37,055 bases of DNA from an uncultured Trichormus sp. (GTDB lineage Bacteria > Cyanobacteriota > Cyanobacteriia > Cyanobacteriales > Nostocaceae). The notes beneath the pieces were generated by a model, which saw only the letters and a program-made list of their open reading frames with translations, searched no databases and had not been told where the DNA came from. Positions within the stretch are counted from its first letter, which is position 1. Each line of letters starts with the position of its first letter. Location: contig CAKZGI010000091.1 in assembly GCA_936914905.1 (NCBI GenBank), positions 1 through 37,055 of the forward strand. The letters run 5' to 3'. This document shows positions 16,315-26,420 of the stretch, piece after piece. The translations under genes and the position numbers were made by a program.

Positions 16315-19300
16315 ATGCCTCGTCGTCAAGATATCAGAAAAATATTGCTGTTAGGTTCTGGTCCGATTGTGATTGGCCAAGCTTGTGAATTTGACTATTC
16401 TGGTACTCAAGCTTGTAAAGCTTTGCGGGAAGAGGGTTATGAGGTGGTTTTGGTTAATTCTAACCCTGCTACCATTATGACTGACCCGGAAACTGCTGAT
16501 CGCACTTATATTGAACCACTAACACCGGAATTAGTAGCAAAGGTCATTGAAAAAGAACGTCCAGATGCTTTGTTACCAACAATGGGAGGACAAACGGCCC
16601 TTAATTTGGCTGTGGCTTTGGCGAAAAATGGGGTGTTGGATAAGTATAATGTGGAATTGATTGGGGCAAAATTACCAGCAATTGAAAAAGCTGAAGACCG
16701 GAAGTTGTTTAATGAAGCGATGGACAAGATTGGGGTCCCAGTCTGTCCTAGTGGTACGGCGTCTTCCTTGGAAGAATCTAAAGCGATCGCTCATCATATC
16801 GGTACTTATCCTCTCATTATTCGTCCCGCTTTTACAATGGGTGGAACCGGTGGCGGTATCGCCTATAATCAAGAAGAGTTTGAGGTGATGGCACAGGTCG
16901 GTATTGATGCTAGTCCTGTTTCTCAGATTCTCATTGACCAATCTTTGCTAGGTTGGAAAGAGTATGAACTAGAAGTAATGAGAGATTTAGCAGATAACGT
17001 GGTGATTATCTGTTCCATCGAAAATTTCGATCCGATCGGCATTCATACCGGCGATTCTATCACAGTTGCACCTGCTCAAACTCTCACAGATAAGGAATAT
17101 CAACGTCTGCGAGATATGGCAATTAAAATTATCCGCGAAATTGGGGTAGAGACCGGCGGTTCTAATATTCAGTTTGCGCTAAATCCTGTGAACGGGGATG
17201 TGGTAGTTATTGAAATGAACCCCCGTGTATCTCGCAGTTCTGCTTTAGCTTCCAAAGCCACTGGTTTTCCCATAGCGAAAATGGCCGCAAAGTTGGCTGT
17301 CGGTTATACCTTGGATGAAATCAAAAATGACATCACCAAACAAACTCCTGCATCCTTTGAACCCACTATAGATTATGTGGTGACAAAGATTCCCCGGTTT
17401 GCCTTTGAAAAATTCCCTGGTTCTGACTCCGTTCTGACTACACAGATGAAATCTGTTGGGGAAGCAATGGCTATTGGCAGGACATTTAATGAATCTTTCC
17501 AAAAGGCTTTGCGTTCCTTAGAAACGGGTCGTGCAGGTTGGGGTTGTCATAAGTCAGAAAAATTACCTAGTGGGGAACAAATACGCGCTCAATTACGGAC
17601 TCCCAACCCAGAAAGAGTATATGCGTTGCGTCATGCGATGCAGTTGGGTATCACTAATGAGGAAATTTATGAACTAACAGCTATTGATCCTTGGTTTTTG
17701 GATAAATTACAGCAAATCTTGGAAATTGAGAAGTTCCTCAAACGCACACCTTTACAGCAGTTGACAAAAGAGAAAATGTATGAAGTGAAGCGAAATGGAT
17801 TTAGCGATCGCCAAATTGCCTATGCGACCAAAACCAGGGAAGATGAAGTGAGAGCATATCGGCAAAAATTAGGTATTAACCCAGTTTACAAAACTGTGGA
17901 TACCTGCGCAGCTGAATTTGAAGCTTTCACACCTTATTACTATTCTACCTACGAAGAAGAAACGGAAGTATTACCCACCGACAAACCCAAGGTGATGATT
18001 TTGGGAGGTGGTCCAAACCGTATCGGACAAGGAATTGAATTTGATTACTGTTGTTGTCATGCGGCTTATTCTCTCAAAGCTGTGGGTTATGAAACCATCA
18101 TGGTGAACTCTAACCCAGAGACGGTTTCTACAGATTACGATACCAGCGATCGCTTGTACTTTGAACCTTTAACCAAAGAAGACGTTCTCAACATCATAGA
18201 AGCCGAAAACCCTATCGGTATTATTGTCCAGTTCGGTGGACAAACACCATTAAAATTAGCCATACCATTACAGCAATATTTACAGGGAAGAAGTTTCCAG
18301 TCCCCAGTCCCTCAAATTTGGGGTACATCTCCTGATTCTATTGACATGGCAGAGAATCGGGAACGGTTTGAAAAGATTTTGCAAGAGTTAAATATTGCTC
18401 AACCGCCTAATGGTATTGCTAGAAGTTATGAAGATGCATTAATAGTTGCCAGACGCATTGGTTATCCTGTCGTAGTCCGTCCTAGCTATGTATTAGGAGG
18501 AAGGGGGATGGAAATCGTCTATTCTGATGCAGAGTTAGAAAGATACATGAATTTTGCAGTACATGTAGAACCAGAACACCCGATTTTAATTGATAAATTC
18601 TTAGAAAATGCCATTGAAGTGGATGTAGATGCGATCGCCGATCATACAGGTAAAGTCGTAATCGGCGGCATTATGGAACACATAGAACAAGCTGGAATTC
18701 ACTCAGGAGACTCTGCTTGTTCCCTACCATCAATCTCTCTTTCCCCAGCTGTATTAAACCAAATCCGCACCTGGACTGTGCAACTAGCACAAGCCTTATG
18801 CGTTGTCGGTTTAATGAACATTCAATTTGCAGTCGTTGGTGCAAACGGTTACTCTCCCCAAGTTTACATCCTAGAAGCCAACCCTAGAGCATCCCGTACC
18901 GTCCCCTTTGTTTCCAAAGCCACAGGTATCCCCTTGGCAAAATTAGCATCCTTAATCATGTCGGGTCAAACCCTAGAAGAATTGAACTTTACCCAAGAAG
19001 TTATTCCTTCTCATATAGCCGTTAAAGAAGCTGTATTACCCTTTAATAAATTCCCCGGTACAGATACTTTATTAGGACCGGAAATGCGTTCCACAGGGGA
19101 GGTCATGGGTATTGACGCTGACTTTGGCCGCGCCTTTGCAAAAGCAGAATTAGGTGCAGGGGAAAAACTTCCACTTAAAGGAAGCGTATTTCTGTCTATG
19201 AGTGATAGAGATAAAGGTGCAGCCATAGAGGTAGTGAAAGAATTTATCAGCTTAGGTTTTACTATCATCGCCACCCAAGGGACACGGCAAGTTCTACAGG

Positions 19301-19578
19301 AAAACGGGGTAAAAGTTGAATTAATCTTGAAACTACATGAAGGGCGTCCCCACGTCCTCGATGCTATCAAAAATGAGAAAATCCAACTAATTATTAACAC
19401 GCCATCAGGAGAGGAAGCACAAACCGATGCGCGGTTAATCCGACGTACTGGCCTAGCCTACAAAATCCCTATCATTACTACCATAGCTGGAGCTAGAGCA
19501 ACAGTAGCAGCTATCCGTTCTTTGCAAAATACGACTTTAGATGTGAAGGTGATTCAAGAATATTGCCCAATGGGGTAG
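16315..19578 (+). CDS. carB: carbamoyl-phosphate synthase large subunit
   Basis: Makes carbamoyl phosphate from bicarbonate, ATP and glutamine-derived ammonia (with CarA) for arginine and pyrimidine synthesis. The 1087-residue length is normal. Two homologous ATP-grasp halves begin at [20 protein letters not shown] (residue 9) and at [20 protein letters not shown] (about 560). Each has its NSNP motif and glycine-rich loop ([24 protein letters not shown]) and its ENPRxSRS/T-type metal site ([22 protein letters not shown]). A C-terminal MGS-like regulatory domain starts around 955 ([17 protein letters not shown]). The second half contains a short CCAGTCCCCAGTCCC-like run encoding QSPVPQ. carA is not in this window. 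The gap to dps (594 bases) and to sigD (582 bases) implies its own promoter. Confidence 0.97.
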   Translation: MPRRQDIRKILLLGSGPIVIGQACEFDYSGTQACKALREEGYEVVLVNSNPATIMTDPETADRTYIEPLTPELVAKVIEKERPDALLPTMGGQTALNLAVALAKNGVLDKYNVELIGAKLPAIEKAEDRKLFNEAMDKIGVPVCPSGTASSLEESKAIAHHIGTYPLIIRPAFTMGGTGGGIAYNQEEFEVMAQVGIDASPVSQILIDQSLLGWKEYELEVMRDLADNVVIICSIENFDPIGIHTGDSITVAPAQTLTDKEYQRLRDMAIKIIREIGVETGGSNIQFALNPVNGDVVVIEMNPRVSRSSALASKATGFPIAKMAAKLAVGYTLDEIKNDITKQTPASFEPTIDYVVTKIPRFAFEKFPGSDSVLTTQMKSVGEAMAIGRTFNESFQKALRSLETGRAGWGCHKSEKLPSGEQIRAQLRTPNPERVYALRHAMQLGITNEEIYELTAIDPWFLDKLQQILEIEKFLKRTPLQQLTKEKMYEVKRNGFSDRQIAYATKTREDEVRAYRQKLGINPVYKTVDTCAAEFEAFTPYYYSTYEEETEVLPTDKPKVMILGGGPNRIGQGIEFDYCCCHAAYSLKAVGYETIMVNSNPETVSTDYDTSDRLYFEPLTKEDVLNIIEAENPIGIIVQFGGQTPLKLAIPLQQYLQGRSFQSPVPQIWGTSPDSIDMAENRERFEKILQELNIAQPPNGIARSYEDALIVARRIGYPVVVRPSYVLGGRGMEIVYSDAELERYMNFAVHVEPEHPILIDKFLENAIEVDVDAIADHTGKVVIGGIMEHIEQAGIHSGDSACSLPSISLSPAVLNQIRTWTVQLAQALCVVGLMNIQFAVVGANGYSPQVYILEANPRASRTVPFVSKATGIPLAKLASLIMSGQTLEELNFTQEVIPSHIAVKEAVLPFNKFPGTDTLLGPEMRSTGEVMGIDADFGRAFAKAELGAGEKLPLKGSVFLSMSDRDKGAAIEVVKEFISLGFTIIATQGTRQVLQENGVKVELILKLHEGRPHVLDAIKNEKIQLIINTPSGEEAQTDARLIRRTGLAYKIPIITTIAGARATVAAIRSLQNTTLDVKVIQEYCPMG

Positions 19579-20160
19579 GATTTCAGGAGTATGGCTATCG
19601 CCAGGCTCCACTATCAGGAGTTCAGGAGAAAGAACTTATTTTTCTCCCCTGCTCCCTACACACCTACTTCCCTGTCACCTGAAATATTAAGCAATCATTA
19701 TAAGAAAATCATGATAGTTATCATTGAGATATTGTAACAAATATGAGGAAGTTATTTCCTCTCCAAAGAACCATTTCGGTCGCTTTAGATATATGATCTG
19801 ATAGTATAAGCCAATGTAACCAAGACAACCTAAAATTCTCAAATCTTGATTATAGAAGGGTTATCAAAATTGGACGGCTCATTACTGAGCCTGAAATACT
19901 ACCTTTTAAATTACGATATTCAGTAACCGGAAATTACCAAGAAGTTTCGGGTTTCTAGGTAGTCAAAATATTCTCATAAATGTTACAATTATTAATATTA
20001 AAATAAAACATGAAATGTTTAACTTGCTACCTTATATCTAACTGTAGATATTTGTAAATCAGTAGGAAGTGACTGTAACTTCCAGCAGTTAAGGAGCTAA
20101 AACTGACCAAATAAATACGAGCAGCCGAGTTTATCGGGCGTTTAATTTGCAAACCTTAGC
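19579..20160. other. 582-base intergenic region between carB and sigD
   Basis: No coding frame was found. The first 100 bases hold degenerate short repeats of the TCAGGAG and CCCTGnCACCT type. A small perfect hairpin, GGCTCA-TTAC-TGAGCC, lies at 19876-19891. The AT-rich remainder presumably carries the sigD promoter, but no box stands out. Confidence 0.5.
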
Positions 20161-21210
20161 ATGGTTTCCCAGGTCATCTGGGTAGCACCCTCTCAAGGCA
20201 TTTATCAGCTAATGACACTACCAGCAAACCCATCATCACCAAAAAGTAGCGCCATGAAGACCGCTCAGACAGCCACCGACCTTGTGCGGACTTACCTGCG
20301 TGAGATTGGCCGTGTTCCACTTCTCACCCACGAAGAAGAGATTCATTATGGTAAACAGGTACAAAGATGTACCGCCTTGTATGAAGTGAGGGAAAATCTT
20401 GCTACCCAGTTAGGTTATCAGCCAACTTTAGAAGAGTGGGCAGCATCAGCACAAGTAGAACCAGTAGAGTTAAATACAGCGATCGCAGAAGGTGAAATTG
20501 CTAAACGGAGAATGGTAGAAGCCAACCTGCGTCTAGTTGTTTCTGTTGCGAAAAAGTACATTAAGCGTAATGTCGATTTGCTCGACTTAATCCAAGAAGG
20601 TAGTATTGGGATGCAACGGGGAGTAGAAAAATTTGACCCCACCAAGGGTTATAGATTTTCTACCTATGCCTACTGGTGGATACGTCAAGCCATCACTCGT
20701 GCGATCGCCGAAAAAGCTCGCACCATCAGGCTACCTATTCATATTACAGAAAAACTCAATAAAATTAAAAAAGCCCAACGTCAACTATCTCAAAAATTAG
20801 GACGTGCGCCCACAGCTATAGAACTAGCTGACGAATTAGAACTAACACCCAGACAAGTGCGGGAGTGCCTAGAAAAAGCCCGACTGCCTTTATCTCTAGA
20901 TTTAAGGTTAGGAGACAATTACGACACAGAACTGGGTGAAATGTTGGAAGATACAGGTGCAACCCCAGAAGATTTTGTCATCCAATCTTCTTTATCTTCC
21001 GACATAGAACGTCTGATGACAGAACTAACTCCTCAACAAAAGGAAGTAATTAAACTGCGCTTCGGGTTAATAGATGGACAAGCTTTAACACTCTCTAAAA
21101 TCGGAGAAATCCTCAATATCAGCCGTGAGAGAGTCCGACAAATTGAGCGTGAAGCCTTAACGAAACTTCGCAAATCTAAAGTTAACATTAACGAATATCT
21201 TGCTAGTTAG
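20161..21210 (+). CDS. sigD: group 2 RNA polymerase sigma factor SigD
   Basis: A sigma-70 family factor of 349 residues from the first ATG; starting at Met18 ([12 protein letters not shown] at 20212) would give 332, closer to the usual size. No clear Shine-Dalgarno decides between them. Region 1.2 is [20 protein letters not shown] (38-57). Region 2 runs from [20 protein letters not shown] to [13 protein letters not shown] (121-179), region 3 covers [19 protein letters not shown] (190-208), and the region 4.2 helix-turn-helix is [20 protein letters not shown] (309-328). The short N-terminus and the absence of the spacer seen in SigC mark a SigB/SigD-type group 2 factor. Its position just after carB matches sigD (alr3810) in Anabaena PCC 7120, from memory. 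SigB or SigE are alternatives. It likely serves dark, redox or nutrient acclimation. Confidence 0.85.
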   Translation: MVSQVIWVAPSQGIYQLMTLPANPSSPKSSAMKTAQTATDLVRTYLREIGRVPLLTHEEEIHYGKQVQRCTALYEVRENLATQLGYQPTLEEWAASAQVEPVELNTAIAEGEIAKRRMVEANLRLVVSVAKKYIKRNVDLLDLIQEGSIGMQRGVEKFDPTKGYRFSTYAYWWIRQAITRAIAEKARTIRLPIHITEKLNKIKKAQRQLSQKLGRAPTAIELADELELTPRQVRECLEKARLPLSLDLRLGDNYDTELGEMLEDTGATPEDFVIQSSLSSDIERLMTELTPQQKEVIKLRFGLIDGQALTLSKIGEILNISRERVRQIEREALTKLRKSKVNINEYLAS

Positions 21211-21462
21211 GTAGTTGAAAGAGACTGGTGACTGGGGATTAGGCATTAGGAAGTTGAGGATCTAAATAACCCAATCACCAACTGCCTATTCGTAAAAATA
21301 CTCCGCCTTTGGTACGGTTTAACCGACTCCCACGACTGACATAACCTGTTAAATTGATTGATATGAACACACAATTTTCATCTAAATTCAATACAAAATA
21401 GGTTATTAATTATTTCAGTCCTAAACACCGCAATTAACAGTGTTAGTAGAAGGAGATCAAAA

Positions 21463-21807
21463 GTGAGTAACCAACCCAATCGAGTCTCTGAATTTTTTGA
21501 TAGCGAGTCTGAAACTAGCAACTTATGGCATTACGTTAAATCCTTAAGTCCAGAAACCGTTACCCAGCTATCCAAACCAAATTCTCCCGAAGTCTTTCAG
21601 GTGATGGAACGCAATATCACAGGACTATTAGGAAACTTACCTTCTGAACACTTTGGTGTGACTATCACCACCAATAGGGAAAATTTGGGACGGTTACTGG
21701 CATCTGCTATGATTAGTGGTTATTTTTTGCGTAATGCTGAACAGCGAATGAGCTTTGACATGAGCCTGCAAGGAACCGAAGCGAATAGCACTGATATTGC
21801 TGAATAG
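21463..21807 (+). CDS. DUF760-type conserved protein
   Basis: 114 residues. The frame opens with GTG (21463-21465), supported by a strong AAGGAG six bases upstream, and no better ATG exists near the N-terminus. The protein contains LWHYVKSLSPETVTQLSKP and the signature VMERNITGLLGNLPSEHF, then GRLLASAMISGYFLRNAEQR, which I associate with the DUF760 family of cyanobacteria and plastids. It is soluble with no membrane segment. Molecular function is not established. It lies 250 bases after sigD on the same strand and probably has its own promoter. Confidence 0.75.
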   Translation: MSNQPNRVSEFFDSESETSNLWHYVKSLSPETVTQLSKPNSPEVFQVMERNITGLLGNLPSEHFGVTITTNRENLGRLLASAMISGYFLRNAEQRMSFDMSLQGTEANSTDIAE

Positions 21808-21993
21808 AAAAACGAATTAACGCCAGTTAAACAAATTCTCTACGAAATATCAACTTCACAAGAGAAATTTAATAATTGGTGTTTTTTAGTGAATAAATGT
21901 TAATATTGTATATTGCGAATTTGGTCTAGTTAAAAACTGGATAGTCAAAGAATCTATCTGTCGAGTTTTTTATTGACGATTGGGTATAATTCT

Positions 21994-22413
21994 ATGAATA
22001 GAATATCTACTGTTCCTCATAAAATAATTGGTGTTGCTGTAATTTGGAACGATCAAAAACAAATTTTAATTGACCGTCGTCTTCCCAAAGGAACAATGGC
22101 TGGTTTATGGGAGTTTCCTGGTGGTAAAATTGAATCAGGAGAAACAATAGAAGAGTGTATTGCCAGGGAAATTTCAGAAGAGTTAGGAATTAAAATAGAA
22201 GTTGGTACACATCTAATTACTATTGATCATACTTCTACCCATTTCCAGGTAACTTTAACTGTGCATCATTGTCGTCATTTAGCAGGTATTCCCCAAGCTA
22301 TAGAATGTTCAGAAATTCGTTGGGTAAGTTTAGATGAGTTAGATGATTTTACTTTTCCAGAAGCGAATGTAGAAATTATTGCAGCTTTGAGAAAAGGTCA
22401 AAATGATAATTAA
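21994..22413 (+). CDS. Nudix hydrolase (MutT-like 8-oxo-dGTPase)
   Basis: 139 residues from ATG 21994; a TTG-initiated extension to 21973 is possible but unnecessary. The Nudix box is complete and of the standard form: GGKIESGETIEECIAREI followed by SEELGI. The upstream strand pattern IGVAVIWNDQKQILIDRRLP and GLWEFPGG is that of MutT-type pyrophosphohydrolases, which remove oxidised dGTP, with the typical C-terminal half ECSEIRWVSLDELDDFTFPEAN. The substrate cannot be fixed by sequence; thiamine-related Nudix enzymes look similar. It is followed by decayed sequence. Confidence 0.85.
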   Translation: MNRISTVPHKIIGVAVIWNDQKQILIDRRLPKGTMAGLWEFPGGKIESGETIEECIAREISEELGIKIEVGTHLITIDHTSTHFQVTLTVHHCRHLAGIPQAIECSEIRWVSLDELDDFTFPEANVEIIAALRKGQNDN

Positions 22414-22539
22414 TTAAGTCAGGAGAAAACTGCTAGATAAACAATCAACTATATGAACAATTTAGATGGATATTTTCAGGTATGTATGAAGGATTAGTTA
22501 TTATTTCTTTACTTTTAACGTATCTATTTTTAAATATTG

Positions 22540-22773
22540 CTATTTGCTCAACTCAAATTTAAGCAATTTATCAGAATTACTCGCCGCCAAGATTAAAGCA
22601 GTTCTCATTAATCCGAAAATAGTAGAAGGTTCTGGAGGTTTGATATGAGTTGTTTCTCCTTGAAGTGCGATCACATCATTATTTTTGCAACCAAAAGTTT
22701 CCGAACCTTGTTGTGAAAAAGAAATTAAATCAAATCCCACAGCAGCTAATTCTGTACTATTTAACGCAAACAT
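22540..22773 (-). pseudogene. C-terminal remnant of a PEP-CTERM protein
   Basis: The frame ends with PPEPSTIFGLMRTALILAASNSDKLLKF, the PEP motif plus hydrophobic segment of a PEP-CTERM exosortase-sorting tail. The terminal Arg-rich cap is replaced by a less basic one. The preceding 45 residues (ELAAVGFDLISFSQQGSETF...) resemble the end of an extracellular domain. Upstream on this strand the gene runs into an oppositely oriented TPR fragment, so its N-terminal part and signal peptide are missing. The open frame here is unlikely to be functional. Confidence 0.5.
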
Positions 22774-22799
22774 TTTTTGAATTGGTATTAGAACGGTTA

Positions 22800-22940
22800 C
22801 TAGATTCTACTTATGGTAATCTGGGTTCAATTTATGCAAGACTTGGTAATGATGAAGCTGCTATCTCTTATTCCCAAATAGCGGCAGAACTATCTTCAAA
22901 TCAGGGCAATGTAGAAAGATATAAGGATATAAGGAATTGA
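22800..22940 (+). pseudogene. remnant of a tetratricopeptide-repeat protein
   Basis: STYGNLGSIYARLGNDEAAI followed by SYSQIAAELSSNQGNVERYK is a TPR helix pair and a C-terminal tail, ending at a normal stop (22938-22940). The residues upstream in the frame are antisense to the PEP-CTERM remnant, so the start of the TPR gene has been lost. Only about 45 authentic residues remain. Confidence 0.5.
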
Positions 22941-22984
22941 TGAAGGCAGTTAGAGATTCACGCGATTAAATTGATAAATAAAAA

Positions 22985-23055
22985 TTGAGGTTGGATTAAG
23001 CTAAAGTACAACCCAACAAAAGTTTTAATAATGTTCGACTTTCTTACGTCAACCC
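22985..23055. repeat. dispersed CAACCCAAC-type palindromic repeat
   Basis: GAGGTTGGATT ... ACAACCCAACAAAAG ... CAACCCAAC is the pattern of a repeat found widely between genes in Nostoc-type genomes (pairs of GTTGGGTT/AACCCAAC arms). The arms here are slightly degenerate. It may form an imperfect hairpin. Confidence 0.45.
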
Positions 23056-23211
23056 AACTTATTGATTCTAGTTTATAGAAAAGTACGTCTCAGGACAATT
23101 AGTGGTTATTTTCAAAATAAAAAGTAACAATGTATTAACAGTATTTATTTGTTACTCATAATTTTCTACAATAATTAATCAAGACTTTTATAAAAGGTGT
23201 AAGTAAAAAAA

Positions 23212-23670
23212 ATGCCTAAAACTGTTGCTGACGTGATGAGTAGCAATCCTATTCTGGTTCGTCCCGAAACTCCCTTAAAAGAAGCTATCCAAATTTTGGC
23301 AGACAAGCGAATTAGTGGTTTACCTGTGATTGATGATGCAGGTAAAGTGGTAGGAATTATATCAGAAACTGACTTGATGTGGCAAGAAACTGGTGTAACT
23401 CCCCCAGCTTACATCATGTTTTTGGATAGTGTGATTTATTTACAAAATCCCGGTACTTATGAACGGGATTTACACAAGGCTTTAGGACAAACTGTGGGGG
23501 AAGTGATGAGTAAAACCCCTATTACTATTACTCCTGATAAACCCCTGAAAGAAGCTGCAAAAATAATCCAAGAATATAAAGTTCACCGTCTTCCAGTGTT
23601 AGATAGCACAGGTCAAGTGATAGGTATTCTAACTCGTGGTGATATTATCCGCGCTATGGCTACAGAGTAG
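23212..23670 (+). CDS. tandem CBS-domain protein
   Basis: 152 residues made of two CBS motifs: TVADVMSSNPILVRPETPLK with ISGLPVIDDAGKVVGIISET (3-60), and TVGEVMSKTPITITPDKPLK with HRLPVLDSTGQVIGILTRGD (93-148). A stand-alone Bateman module probably binds an adenosine nucleotide and regulates a partner protein; cyanobacterial and plant proteins of this kind have been linked to redox or photosynthetic control. There is no catalytic domain and no membrane segment. It lies 107 bases before the nblB-type gene on the same strand, so co-transcription is possible, with short tandem repeats in between. Confidence 0.88.
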   Translation: MPKTVADVMSSNPILVRPETPLKEAIQILADKRISGLPVIDDAGKVVGIISETDLMWQETGVTPPAYIMFLDSVIYLQNPGTYERDLHKALGQTVGEVMSKTPITITPDKPLKEAAKIIQEYKVHRLPVLDSTGQVIGILTRGDIIRAMATE

Positions 23671-23777
23671 GGACTGGAAAGAAAGCAAGGGGGGAGGAAG
23701 CAGGGGAAGAAGAACAACTAAACCAATTTCTAATGACCAATGACTAATTACAATTTTCAAAATTTAGGATAATTATC

Positions 23778-24434
23778 ATGAGTGCTTCTGCTGAATCTGT
23801 GAGAGAATTACTGAGTTCGGAGAATTTTAGCGATCGCTTGCGTGCAGTCAATCAAATTCGAGAAATAGAACCAAACACTGGGTTTGAATTGGTTCAAATC
23901 GCTATTGGTGATGAAAATTCCCGTGTTCGCTATTCGGCGGTAAGTCAACTTGATACCCTCGGAGAGCAGGATTTAGATTTATCTTTGCAGATATTACGCG
24001 AACTGCTCAATGATCCTGAAGCGGATGTGCAAGCAGCAGCAGCAGATTGTTTAGGTGCGCTTAAATTACACGCGGCTTTTGAAGATTTAGAGCAACTTTA
24101 CCATACAACCTCGGAATGGCTAGTACAATTCAGTATTATTGCTACATTAGGAGCATTGGGTGATCCGCGCAGTTTGGAACTTCTCAAACAAGCTCTTAAC
24201 TCAGATAACGGTTTAATCCAAACTGCTGCTATCAGTTCTCTAGGTGAGTTGGGAGATGTCCAAGCAGTTTCTCTATTGATTCCATACAGCACTAACCCAG
24301 ATTGGCAAGTGCGTTACAGAGTTGTCCAAGCTTTAAGTAATTTAGGTGGTGCGGAAGCTAAATCTATTCTGGAGACGCTGGTTAATGATGAAGTAGATGC
24401 GATCGCAAAAGAAGCAAAACAAGCTTTGGAATAG
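23778..24434 (+). CDS. nblB: HEAT-repeat phycobilisome degradation/lyase-like protein NblB
   Basis: 218 residues built almost wholly of HEAT repeats (for example LRAVNQIREIEPNTGFELVQ, VRYSAVSQLDTLGEQ, VQAAAADCLGALK, IQTAAISSLGELGD, VRYRVVQALSNLGG). The repeat spacing and the N-terminus ESVRELLSSENFSDRLRAV resemble NblB, a HEAT protein needed for phycobilisome breakdown in nutrient starvation and related to CpcE/CpcF bilin lyases. The gene context (carB, sigD, then nblB, then rpaB) agrees with Anabaena alr3814 as I recall it. A bilin lyase subunit is the alternative, but no phycobiliprotein gene is near. Confidence 0.8.
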   Translation: MSASAESVRELLSSENFSDRLRAVNQIREIEPNTGFELVQIAIGDENSRVRYSAVSQLDTLGEQDLDLSLQILRELLNDPEADVQAAAADCLGALKLHAAFEDLEQLYHTTSEWLVQFSIIATLGALGDPRSLELLKQALNSDNGLIQTAAISSLGELGDVQAVSLLIPYSTNPDWQVRYRVVQALSNLGGAEAKSILETLVNDEVDAIAKEAKQALE

Positions 24435-24571
24435 ACATCTGGTGAAATAAAGAATGTAGAGACATTGTATAGAACTTCTCTACAAATCAAAAAAATTGAC
24501 CTGGTTGGTAAATTGTCGCATTCTAACCAGATCGAAAATTAAGATTTTGATATCAGAAGTAGTCTTTCAAA

Positions 24572-25246
24572 CTAAGCTTTTACTAGTTGGCGACGACGAG
24601 CTACAGTCATTCCCGCAGCAACCAAACCTAAACCTAGCATTGTAGTGGGTTCTGGAATAGGAGTTAGATCGGTAACGATAGTTAACTGGTAAGTGCTTGA
24701 AATACCAGAAAGAGAAGCGTTCAAAAAGCCTGTCGCCACAGTTACTCCATCGAAATTAAATCTTCCTGTCAGACCATCCAATGTTACATCACTGATATTA
24801 TTGCTCGTTAACCGAGTTCTGGTAACTTCAGTATCGTCCAGGTCAAAGGTAAGAAAGGCAGTAACATCATCCAGGGTTCTTTCTCCAAAATCAATAAATG
24901 GAGTGTAAGTTCCTGTTAAGTATGTAGCTCTTCTAGCTGAGAGAACAGCTGTTCTTGTTAGATTCAGAGTGCTAATACTAATACCTGTAATAGGCAATGT
25001 GTTTGAGTCCAAGTTTGGTGTGAAGTTTGCAAAATCACCTGTAAGATCCACACCATCAACATCAACAAACGTAACGCTAGTAGTAGCTGGATTCACTCCA
25101 TCGCTAGGAACTATAGCTGTACCATTAATACCAATACTCCCATTCAGTGTTAAAGCCTGAGCCGAACCAGCAGAACCTAATAAACCAGCAGCAGCAATAG
25201 GTAGTACAGCAGCAGCGCCGAACAATTGAGATTTGAAATTAAACAT
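24572..25246 (-). CDS. PEP-CTERM-anchored exported protein
   Basis: 224 residues. An N-terminal Sec signal (KSQLFGAAAVLPIAAAGLL, cleavage near AQA-LTLNG at about 32) is followed by an extracellular beta-rich domain of unknown function, rich in Thr, Asp and Asn. The tail is IPEPTTMLGLGLVAAGMTVARRRQ, a complete PEP-CTERM sorting signal (PEP motif, hydrophobic helix, Arg cluster). By family knowledge, exosortase removes the tail and such proteins reach the outer surface or the exopolysaccharide. The function of the domain is not recognised. It is convergent with nblB across 137 bases that contain a CTGGTT...AACCAG stem which may terminate one or both genes. Confidence 0.85.
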   Translation of the reverse strand: MFNFKSQLFGAAAVLPIAAAGLLGSAGSAQALTLNGSIGINGTAIVPSDGVNPATTSVTFVDVDGVDLTGDFANFTPNLDSNTLPITGISISTLNLTRTAVLSARRATYLTGTYTPFIDFGERTLDDVTAFLTFDLDDTEVTRTRLTSNNISDVTLDGLTGRFNFDGVTVATGFLNASLSGISSTYQLTIVTDLTPIPEPTTMLGLGLVAAGMTVARRRQLVKA

Positions 25247-25791
25247 TGTAGTCTTTCGCTCCTATCAAAAAATTGCGAACAAATAATTACGTGATTTTCC
25301 TAGCAACCATCCTGTAAGTTGCATAGCAGTTTATGAAATTAAGTGATATTACCCTGTATTAAGTCGTTTTGTGTTTTTGTTTAAATACTAGGCTAGGATT
25401 ACTGTGTTAACACGGTTAGTATACTGTAGCTGTTTGCTTGAGTTCCTTGAGTTTTTTCTGTATTCCCCATACAACAATGATTACATACTCAGCCAGTGAC
25501 TGGCAACATATACTGAAGCATCTTGATATTATCTTTATCAAGAATCTAGTTGTTTTTCTTGCATCCCTAAATCTTGTAAAACCTAATATTCCGGCAATAG
25601 TCTTAAATAAAGCCAGTTTGGTGAATCGGAATAGCTGTATCAATTATATGTGTTAAGAATCAACACAAAGCCCATATTTCAAGGTTTTATTGACTTTTAT
25701 TTTTAATTTATCCACCCCGCAATAGTCTGCCAGATTATTTGAAGTTGTCGTGAAGAAATTGCCGGTTAAACCATAATTTAGGATAAAAATA
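25247..25791. other. 545-base region with no assignable gene
   Basis: The first 170 bases are the leader of the PEP-CTERM gene. The remainder has short overlapping open frames on both strands (about 72-75 codons) with no family resemblance, start signals or codon bias to favour either. I see no RNA gene. Confidence 0.45.
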
Positions 25792-26316
25792 CTACCCTCC
25801 ATATACTTCAGTCCAGGTAGTCCATATAAAAATTACGATAGCACTAACAGCGAGAATACCCTGAAGTAAGTTCCCTACTACTGTTCCGACTGTAATTCCT
25901 ATCCCAGCTTTGACGGCTTTACCCAAGTCACGACGGTAAATATACTCACCTATAATTGCCCCTAAAAGTGGACCCAGCAACATTCCTAATAGTGGTCCCC
26001 CAAAGGGCAATGTTGGCAATAACCCGAAAAATCCCAGAAATAAACCGACAAATGCGCGAATTTGTCCCCATTTACTTGCAGGAGCTTGTTTTGCACCTAA
26101 GTAACCAGCTAGGAAATCTACTCCCAATAGTCAAAACAAAAATAGAAAGATAATGGTGACAATCAAGGGAATTTTAATGGCTGCAAAGGAACTACTGACG
26201 ATTCCCCAGAGAATAATAGCTACTAATACTAAGCTACTACCAGGAATAGCTGGAACTACCGCACCAAGTACACCCACAAGCATGAGAGCTATTAATAACC
26301 AGTAAATTATTTACAT
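25792..26316 (-). pseudogene. DUF456 membrane protein gene with two nonsense mutations
   Basis: A small membrane protein of the DUF456 family: FLAGYLGAKQAPASKWGQIR, LPFGGPLLGMLLGPLLGAII and GEYIYRRDLGKAVKAGIGI are all conserved. The 3' two thirds are open, but the reading frame upstream crosses TGA at complement 26131-26133 (context IFLFLF-stop-LLGVDFLAGY). Further upstream the same frame reads IIYWLLIALMLVGVLGAVVP, the normal N-terminus. The putative start ATG (26314-26316) is followed at once by TAA where homologs should have a codon such as CAA. Two point mutations therefore silence the gene. Re-initiation at an internal codon would yield only a truncated 111-residue protein. Function of the family is unknown. 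Confidence 0.8.
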
Positions 26317-26420
26317 AATTTCTAATTCAGAATTCGTAATTTGTAATAATGCCTCCGGCTTCCGTAAGAGATACGTAATTAGGAAAACTGTTCCCTATTT
26401 TCCCCTAGACGCATATACCC

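Noticed and set aside
25416-25656. Overlapping open frames of 72-75 codons on both strands
   Set aside because: No start signals, family features or codon bias favour either; left as an unassigned region.
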